From an uncultured Roseburia sp. (lineage in GTDB: Bacteria; Bacillota; Clostridia; Lachnospirales; Lachnospiraceae): a DNA stretch of 11,870 nt. The stretch is from NCBI GenBank assembly GCA_947070915.1, contig CAMTDY010000085.1:1-11870 (forward strand), in the 5' to 3' direction. Shown here piece by piece: positions 7,303 through 11,870 of this stretch; the stretch's first letter is position 1; every line of letters begins with the position of its first letter. Below the pieces are notes generated by a model. The model ran no database searches, was not told where the DNA came from, and worked only from the letters and a program-made list of their open reading frames with translations. Position numbers and translations under genes: made by a program.

Positions 7303-7479
7303 TCTATCATCCTTTCGCTTATCTTTATAGAGATTCTTCGATGATGAAAGCACCTCCTTTTTTCACTTTTTTAGAGTCTGGAAAAAATTCGATTATAGAT
7401 TTTCAGAAATAGGTGAAATGAAGAATTTCTTATGAATCAATTCTAACAGAATTTTTTCTTCTCTGCAACGATCATATCA

Positions 7480-7509
7480 GGGAGTTTTCCGTCACAACCG
7501 GGAGTTTTC
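7480..7509. repeat. Pair of 10-bp direct repeats, operator candidate
   Basis: GGGAGTTTTC occurs at 7480-7489 and again at 7500-7509. The 20-bp step, about two helical turns, puts both copies on the same DNA face. The pair lies roughly 80 bp upstream of the TATAAT proposed for the DUF5688 gene, so it could bind a dimeric regulator. Whether it is used is unknown. Confidence 0.4.
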
Positions 7510-7563
7510 TTTTGTTTTCGCCATCTTAACGAATTACACACCGCAAATTTCCATCGTCTCAAG

Positions 7564-7591
7564 AAAAAACTGCTGCTCCAGTAGTTTTTTT
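7564..7591 (-). terminator. Hairpin terminator ending the two-component operon
   Basis: Twelve-base arms AAAAAACTGCTG and CAGTAGTTTTTT flank a 3-base loop. Because the arms are A-rich on one side and T-rich on the other, a U-tract appears in either direction. On the minus strand it lies 36 bp after the stop of the 159-residue protein gene. Pairing has one A-C mismatch on the minus strand but only a G-U pair on the + strand, so it may work in both directions. Confidence 0.65.
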
Positions 7592-7626
7592 ATCCCTTCA
7601 CTACTTTCGCAACAGTTCTGTTTGTT

Positions 7627-8106
7627 CTACATTGAAAATGAAGAATGCTGGCGCCGGTATGTATCATTATCTTTCTGTCTCAATTCACCCTCTATCTGCG
7701 CCAGTTTTTTCTCCAGTTCCCTGGTTTTCTGTTCATCTCCGGCAGCCGTCTGGATCTGCTGTTCCAGCTGCTGTTGTCTCTCTTTCAGCCTTTTGATCTC
7801 CCGGTCCACCTGATCCGTATTGCCGACACACTTTTCCCCGGATTTTTTCGGATCATCAAAAACAATCTTCCGGCTTCCGTCCTCATTCTGTCCCAGATGA
7901 TACATACCACTTGGTTTCTCCCCGGAACTTTCACTGCCGGTATATTCATCACGTGGAACCGGTATTTTATCCGCCGTCTCTGGATCCTTCTGCGCCTTAT
8001 TTGTTTTCCCTGCCTTTTCCGCCTGGTCAAAGGATTGTTCTGCTTTCAGCTGCTCTGCATAACTGGTTCTGGAATCACTGTAGTTCCCACTCACTTTCAT
8101 TGACAT
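7627..8106 (-). CDS. Small charged coiled-coil protein downstream of the two-component system, function unknown
   Basis: The 159-residue protein is very hydrophilic, with no signal peptide or membrane segment, and I do not recognise a named family. Residues about 1-95 look disordered (rich in Ser, Gly, Lys, Glu) apart from a short motif GMYHLGQNEDGSRKIVFDD (68-86). Residues about 98-143 (VDREIKRLKERQQQLEQQI, then LEKKLAQIEGELRQ) form a likely coiled coil of two helices broken near AAGDEQK. The end KDNDTYRRQH is distinctive. AAGGAGG eight bases before the ATG supports the start. It lies 57 bp after the histidine kinase gene with no terminator between and a hairpin after it, so it is probably the last gene of that operon. 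A role linked to the signalling system is inference from position only. Confidence 0.72.
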   Translation of the reverse strand: MSMKVSGNYSDSRTSYAEQLKAEQSFDQAEKAGKTNKAQKDPETADKIPVPRDEYTGSESSGEKPSGMYHLGQNEDGSRKIVFDDPKKSGEKCVGNTDQVDREIKRLKERQQQLEQQIQTAAGDEQKTRELEKKLAQIEGELRQKDNDTYRRQHSSFSM

Positions 8107-8163
8107 AAGCCTGCCTCCTTGAAATTATTTGATAGGGCGTATTCACACAAAATGTTCTGCCCT

Positions 8164-9525
8164 TCAATATTTTCTTCGGCTGCCCGCCCCGTCAAATAAA
8201 TCGGTTTGCTGTGAACTGTTTTCTGAATGCTGTGGAATGATCAGAAGTACGCTGAGAAAAAATACGCCACCCTCTGTCTTTATACTCATGGCGCCATGAT
8301 ACTTTTCAGCCACGGCTTTTACATTGGACAAACCCGTCCCCCTTTGAGGCGGATTTTCTCCCTGATGAAAGCTGTTTTCAACCTCCAGTAAGATAAAATC
8401 TCCCTGTATGCGCCCCGTCAACCGGATATACTTTTCTTCTCCATAGACCATACGCTGGCAGGCATGGATGGCATTGTCCAGGGCATTTGAGAGGATCACA
8501 CAAAAGTCGATATCGCGCACCGGACAAGGATAGGGAAGAATCAGGGAACAATGGACATCAATTCCCAAGACGCCCGCCATTCCCAGTTTATTTCCCACCA
8601 GCATATCTACTACCGGATTATTCGTGCTGCATGGAAATGACAATTCCATCGTCATGCTCTCCATATCTCCTATATAATCCATCGCCTCTTCTGGCCTTCC
8701 GTTCTGCAAAAGCTCCTTAACCACAAATATATGATTTTTTATATCGTGGCGGAAGGACTTTGTTTTTTCATACCTGGCCTTTACTTCCTCCACATACTGG
8801 TTCAGCGAATGTTCCTGCTGTTCCAGCAGGGATAATTCTGTACTCAGATGAAAATTCTCCAGCAGTTTCTTGTAGGCAAACATAATACAGAACAGACTTA
8901 CCATTCCAAGGAACTGTATGACGAGCAGCTGGATATGATTTTTATACCATGCGGCTCCATTCTCATCTGCAATATTCACGTTCCCATAGATTACAGAGCT
9001 AATATACTGTTCCATGAAAAAAATCATAACGATAGGTAATAAAACGGGAAGCACATATTTCTTTTTTGTTATTTCATAAATAGAAAAATAACGCAGCACA
9101 ATACAATAACAGAAAACTGACAAAAAACAGGATGCCAGATTCCCAGATATCATAATTACAATCCCCAGCCACTTTTGATCAAAAGAGAACAGCCAGGGGG
9201 ATAAAATAGTCAGAAGAGAATTTATTATTCCGTAACTCAGCTGCATGATCTCCGTTGTCAATGCCACATATAATATAACGGATTCCCAGTCCCCATGACA
9301 GATAAAAATCCCGCCAATAATAAGCAGAAGAACATATAACACAAATTCAATAACACTTCCGGAGGAAATCCCACTTATAACAACAAATCCGGCAGTGGCA
9401 AACAGGAAAAAATACAGGCATTTTACTCTCTTTTTCAAAAACCGGATAAGAAAATAAAACCCCATAAGGATCTGTATGCTTCCCATTACAAATATATTGA
9501 AAAAATCCATCATATGTTCTGACAT
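8164..9525 (-). CDS. Sensor histidine kinase, GHKL type (AgrC-like)
   Basis: The 453-residue protein has about six hydrophobic segments between residues 8 and 218, with no large extracellular domain. A probable dimerisation helix (about 222-258) leads to the H-box FRHDIKNH with phospho-acceptor His260. The ATP-binding domain has the N-box SNALDNAIHA (Asn351) and G-box GTGLSNVK (396-403). RHDxxN is characteristic of the HPK10/AgrC group that pairs with LytTR regulators, and the partner gene is immediately upstream (50-bp gap). AGGAGG seven bases before the ATG fixes the start. The kinase should sense a signal at or within the membrane and phosphorylate the regulator. No agrB/agrD-like peptide gene is visible, so the signal is unknown. 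The last 20 or so residues are a polar extension beyond the ATPase fold. Confidence 0.92.
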   Translation of the reverse strand: MSEHMMDFFNIFVMGSIQILMGFYFLIRFLKKRVKCLYFFLFATAGFVVISGISSGSVIEFVLYVLLLIIGGIFICHGDWESVILYVALTTEIMQLSYGIINSLLTILSPWLFSFDQKWLGIVIMISGNLASCFLSVFCYCIVLRYFSIYEITKKKYVLPVLLPIVMIFFMEQYISSVIYGNVNIADENGAAWYKNHIQLLVIQFLGMVSLFCIMFAYKKLLENFHLSTELSLLEQQEHSLNQYVEEVKARYEKTKSFRHDIKNHIFVVKELLQNGRPEEAMDYIGDMESMTMELSFPCSTNNPVVDMLVGNKLGMAGVLGIDVHCSLILPYPCPVRDIDFCVILSNALDNAIHACQRMVYGEEKYIRLTGRIQGDFILLEVENSFHQGENPPQRGTGLSNVKAVAEKYHGAMSIKTEGGVFFLSVLLIIPQHSENSSQQTDLFDGAGSRRKY

Positions 9526-9575
9526 CCCATAACCTCCTGTCTAGCAGATTCTGTCAAGCAAAACATACCATTCCG

Positions 9576-10286
9576 CTATTCATTTTCACATTTCATATAA
9601 TGCAGGATCACATTGGAAAATTCTTTGCCCCGCAGGCGTGACACAGGTATCTCCCTGCCGTTTTCCATGTATGCTGTACCATTTTTATATCCCTTCAGAT
9701 ATTTCAGATGGATCAGGTAACTCCTATGGCAGCGAAAGAAACCATGGTTCAGCTTTTTTTCCAGATTCTCGATCCGTTCATAATAATCAACCACCTCGGA
9801 GGACACCAAATGCAGATAAATCTTTCTGTCGATGATCTCACAAAAAACGATATCCCCGATTGGAACAATACGGCTCTCATATCCCTTTTGAACAAGCAAA
9901 TTTTCCTCCCTGGCATTTTTTATGGAAGCCAGAAGACGCTCCATCATTTTTTCAAAATATTGTTCTTCGACCGGCTTTACCAGATAATCATAGGGCTGTA
10001 CCTCAAAGGACTGAAATACCATTTCTTTCAGAACCGTTATAAAGATCAGAAATCCTTTAAAATTGCGGCGGCGCAGCTTCTTTGCTGTCTCCACGCCGTC
10101 GATCCCCTTCATCTGGATATCCAAAAACAAAATATCGATCTGTTTGTCATATTCCAACAATTCCTCCCCGCCAGAAAACTGCAGAATTAAAATCTCTATA
10201 TTCCTTTCACGGAAAAACCCGGAAACCATTGCCCGGATCTTATCTGACATATATTTTTCATCATCACAGATCCCAATGCGGATCAC
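9576..10286 (-). CDS. LytTR-family DNA-binding response regulator
   Basis: The 236-residue protein has an N-terminal receiver domain (1-120: acidic pair D8/D9, phospho-acceptor Asp56 in FLDIQM, Thr84, Lys104 in LVKP) and a C-terminal LytTR DNA-binding domain (about 130-230, with FFRCHRSYLIHLKYL and REIPVSRLRGKEF). It is the probable partner of the kinase 50 bp downstream. I choose the GTG at 10286. The sequence before it (GGGGGGTGATC) is an almost full extended Shine-Dalgarno seven bases away, and MIRIGICDDE is where receiver domains start. The ATG at 10307 gives seven extra residues, has no ribosome binding site and falls at the predicted transcription start. A LytTR-type repeat pair lies upstream of its promoter, suggesting autoregulation. 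Confidence 0.92.
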   Translation of the reverse strand: MIRIGICDDEKYMSDKIRAMVSGFFRERNIEILILQFSGGEELLEYDKQIDILFLDIQMKGIDGVETAKKLRRRNFKGFLIFITVLKEMVFQSFEVQPYDYLVKPVEEQYFEKMMERLLASIKNAREENLLVQKGYESRIVPIGDIVFCEIIDRKIYLHLVSSEVVDYYERIENLEKKLNHGFFRCHRSYLIHLKYLKGYKNGTAYMENGREIPVSRLRGKEFSNVILHYMKCENE

Positions 10287-10310
10287 ATGATCACCCCCCT
10301 GGAACATAAT

Positions 10311-10339
10311 ATTTTACCACTTTCCTTCTTCCAATACAA
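10311..10339 (-). promoter_or_regulatory. Promoter of the two-component operon
   Basis: On the minus strand TTGTAT (10339-10334), a 17-bp spacer and TAAAAT (10316-10311) form a sigma-A-like promoter. The TGG just before the -10 gives an extended -10 (TGnTAAAAT), which can offset the weak -35. The predicted start near 10304 lies upstream of the GTG start and its ribosome binding site. A weak -35 fits a promoter needing an activator. Confidence 0.6.
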
Positions 10340-10345
10340 TAAGCA

Positions 10346-10379
10346 GGTTCTGAAATGCTGTTTCATGGTTGTGAAATGC
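10346..10379 (-). promoter_or_regulatory. LytTR-type tandem operator upstream of the two-component operon
   Basis: On the minus strand GCATTTCACAACC (10379-10367) and GCATTTCAGAACC (10358-10346) form a direct repeat with one mismatch in 13 and a 21-bp step. The nearer copy ends 6 bp from the -35. LytTR regulators bind pairs of direct repeats about two helical turns apart, and the GCATTTCA core resembles the E. coli YpdB site as I recall it. The likely ligand is the regulator encoded just downstream. Confidence 0.65.
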
Positions 10380-10389
10380 GACGTCAAGC

Positions 10390-10428
10390 AAAAAAAATCC
10401 CCACAGAAAGTCTTCTCTCTGTGAGGAT
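10390..10428 (-). terminator. Rho-independent terminator of gdhA
   Basis: Positions 10428-10397 on the minus strand form a 14-bp stem (12 Watson-Crick and two G-U pairs) with an AAGA loop, followed by seven T's (10396-10390). It begins 21 bp after the gdhA stop codon and separates gdhA cleanly from the two-component operon on the same strand. Confidence 0.92.
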
Positions 10429-10448
10429 CGATGTATTTTATTTGCGGG

Positions 10449-11783
10449 TTAGACAATTCCCTGGGCGGTCATTGCCTCTGCCACTTTCTCAAAGCCGGCG
10501 ATGTTTGCACCTGCCACATAGTTTTTCTCAAAACCATATTTCTTGGAAGCATCATCACAGGCATGGAAAATATTTACCATGATATCTTTCAATTTGCTGT
10601 CAACTTCTTCAAATGTCCAGCTCAGTCTCTCGCTATTCTGGGACATCTCCAGAGCGGATGTAGCCACGCCGCCGGCATTGGAAGCCTTACCAGGAGCAAA
10701 CAGCACACCATTTGCCTGCAGGTATTCTGTTGCCTCGATGGAGGTAGGCATATTTGCGCCCTCTGCCACAGCCAGTACACCGTTTGCTACCAGCGCTTTG
10801 GCATCATCGATCAGAAGCTCATTCTGGGTTGCACAAGGAAGGGCAATATCTACCTTCACAGACCATACGCCTTTTCCTTCATGATACTGGGCAGAAGATC
10901 TCTTCTCCGCATACTCTGTCAGTCTTGCACGATTTACTTCTTTTACTTCTTTCAGAAGCGCAACGTCGATTCCTTCCGGATCGTATACCCAGCCGGTAGA
11001 ATCAGAAACCGTGACAACTTTAGCGCCCAGCTGCTGTGCTTTCTGGGTTGCATAGATGGCAACATTACCAGAACCACTGACTGCAATGGTCTTTCCGGCG
11101 ATATCAATGCCGTTGCATTTAAGCATTTCTTCCGTATAGTACAGAAGACCATATCCGGTCGCCTCTGTTCTTGCCAGAGAACCGCCAAAAGTCAGTCCCT
11201 TTCCTGTCAGGACGCCTTCATAGCAATTACGGATCCTCTTATACTGTCCGTACATGAAACCGATCTCTCTTGCACCTACACCGATATCTCCGGCAGGTAC
11301 ATCGGTGTCTGCACCAATATGTCTCTGCAGTTCTGTCATAAAGCTCTGGCAGAATGCCATAACTTCTCTATCAGATTTTCCTTTGGGATCAAAATCACAT
11401 CCGCCTTTTCCTCCTCCAATCGGAAGACCTGTGAGGGAATTCTTAAAAATCTGCTCAAATCCGAGAAATTTGATGATTCCAAGATTTACAGAAGGATGGA
11501 AACGAAGACCACCTTTATACGGTCCAATGGCACTGTTAAACTGTACACGGTAACCGGTGTTTACCTGAACATTCCCGTTATCATCTACCCATGGCACCCG
11601 GAACTTGATCTGTCTTTCCGGATTGGTGAGACGCTCTAACAACGCATCTTTACGAAATTTTTCTTCATTCTTCTCCACAACAGGACGAAGAGATTCCAGA
11701 ACCTCTTTGGCTGCCTGATGGAACTCTGGCTCGGCAGGATTCTTTTCGATCAGCTGAGCCAATACCTCATCTACATATGACAT
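10449..11783 (-). CDS. gdhA: Glutamate dehydrogenase, probably NADP-specific
   Basis: The 444-residue enzyme is a hexameric glutamate dehydrogenase that interconverts 2-oxoglutarate plus ammonium and glutamate in the cytoplasm, a main route of nitrogen assimilation in gut Clostridia. Catalytic residues are all present: Lys90 in GPYKGGLRF, Lys114 in FKNSLTG, Lys126 in PIGGGKGGCDFDPKG and Asp166 in DVPAGDIGVG. They correspond to K89, K113, K125 and D165 of the Clostridium symbiosum enzyme. The nucleotide-binding domain has VSGSGNVAIYA and then VSDSTG, which resembles the NADP-dependent E. coli enzyme more than the NAD-dependent C. symbiosum one; cofactor choice is inferred. Length matches the family (about 445-450). 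AAGGAGG eight bases before the ATG fixes the start. It has its own promoter and terminator, so it is monocistronic. Confidence 0.96.
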   Translation of the reverse strand: MSYVDEVLAQLIEKNPAEPEFHQAAKEVLESLRPVVEKNEEKFRKDALLERLTNPERQIKFRVPWVDDNGNVQVNTGYRVQFNSAIGPYKGGLRFHPSVNLGIIKFLGFEQIFKNSLTGLPIGGGKGGCDFDPKGKSDREVMAFCQSFMTELQRHIGADTDVPAGDIGVGAREIGFMYGQYKRIRNCYEGVLTGKGLTFGGSLARTEATGYGLLYYTEEMLKCNGIDIAGKTIAVSGSGNVAIYATQKAQQLGAKVVTVSDSTGWVYDPEGIDVALLKEVKEVNRARLTEYAEKRSSAQYHEGKGVWSVKVDIALPCATQNELLIDDAKALVANGVLAVAEGANMPTSIEATEYLQANGVLFAPGKASNAGGVATSALEMSQNSERLSWTFEEVDSKLKDIMVNIFHACDDASKKYGFEKNYVAGANIAGFEKVAEAMTAQGIV

Positions 11784-11801
11784 GTGTCATTCCTCCTTAT
11801 A

Positions 11802-11820
11802 ATAATATCAAAAATATTAT
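11802..11820. repeat. Inverted repeat over the gdhA transcription start
   Basis: ATAATAT (11802-11808) and ATATTAT (11814-11820) are perfect 7-base arms around CAAAA, spanning the proposed -10 and start site. This is where a repressor would sit, but an AT-only palindrome can arise by chance. Confidence 0.3.
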
Positions 11821-11844
11821 ATAATAATTTTTTCACAGATACAA
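11816..11844 (-). promoter_or_regulatory. Promoter of gdhA
   Basis: On the minus strand TTGTAT (11844-11839), 17 bp and TATAAT (11821-11816) give a promoter with a perfect -10 and a half-matching -35. The start would be near 11809, 26 bases before the ATG. The region is very AT-rich, so other -10 choices are possible. Confidence 0.55.
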
Positions 11845-11870
11845 GATTTTTTTATGCCTGTACCAGAGGA

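Larger units (their letters stand above)
7303..7626. other. Intergenic control region upstream of the DUF5688 gene
   Basis: These 324 bp hold no convincing gene. From right to left they contain a hairpin with T-tract ending the upstream operon (7564-7591) and a pair of GGGAGTTTTC direct repeats (7480-7489 and 7500-7509). A minus-strand TATAAT at 7397-7392 could be the -10 of the DUF5688 gene but has no good -35. A strong Shine-Dalgarno-like AAAGGAGGTG lies at 7360-7351 with no ATG behind it, and the ribosome binding site actually used by the DUF5688 gene is at about 7310-7316. AT-rich imperfect inverted repeats around 7430-7456 are not distinctive. Confidence 0.5.

Noticed and set aside
7410..7436. 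Possible LytTR repeat (TGAAATG) upstream of the DUF5688 gene
   Set aside because: Only one half-site is present; no second copy about 21 bp away.
9551..9558. Perfect TTGACA on the minus strand in the gap before the histidine kinase
   Set aside because: No -10-like sequence occurs 16-18 bp downstream (GGTTAT region), so it is unlikely to be a promoter.
10431..11639. Long + strand open frame (402 codons) opposite gdhA
   Set aside because: It lies antisense to a complete, well-conserved gdhA, has Cys-rich low-quality composition and no ribosome binding site; it is a codon-bias shadow.

Overview
The window looks like ordinary chromosome from a low-to-moderate GC, Gram-positive, spore-forming anaerobe, most likely a Lachnospiraceae member (Clostridia). 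The basis is recognition of protein families: a SpoVB-type flippase, a DUF5688 protein, a Clostridium-type hexameric glutamate dehydrogenase, an AgrC/LytTR-type two-component system, and AAGGAGG ribosome binding sites. Species cannot be named from sequence alone. I see no insertion sequence, phage gene, CRISPR array, toxin-antitoxin pair or recognisable defence locus.

Layout. The first 168 bases hold the 3' end of a membrane-anchored protein, followed on the + strand by a SpoVB-like flippase (206-1696). Its stop codon overlaps the end of the convergent ligA. The minus strand then carries, in transcription order, a membrane-anchored protein with a DPNAA-repeat tail (5277-4495), a structured hairpin, and the overlapping pair rluF (TTG start)-ligA. 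Upstream of these is hslO (Hsp33). A + strand tRNA-Arg(CCG) lies between hslO and a DUF5688 gene. The tRNA promoter and a candidate hslO promoter face opposite ways and share the same -10 region.

The right part is also on the minus strand. gdhA (11783-10449) ends in a strong terminator. A 160-bp control region follows, then an operon of a LytTR response regulator (GTG start), its GHKL histidine kinase and a small coiled-coil protein, closed by a hairpin with a T-tract.

The most interesting signal is two 13-bp direct repeats, 21 bp apart, just upstream of the response-regulator promoter. This geometry is that of a LytTR binding site, and the GCATTTCA core resembles the site I recall for E. 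coli YpdB. It predicts autoregulation and gives a motif to search for the regulon. No signal-peptide gene accompanies the kinase, and the partner protein is of unknown function. This is a modest lead; I do not see a clearly new large biological system here.
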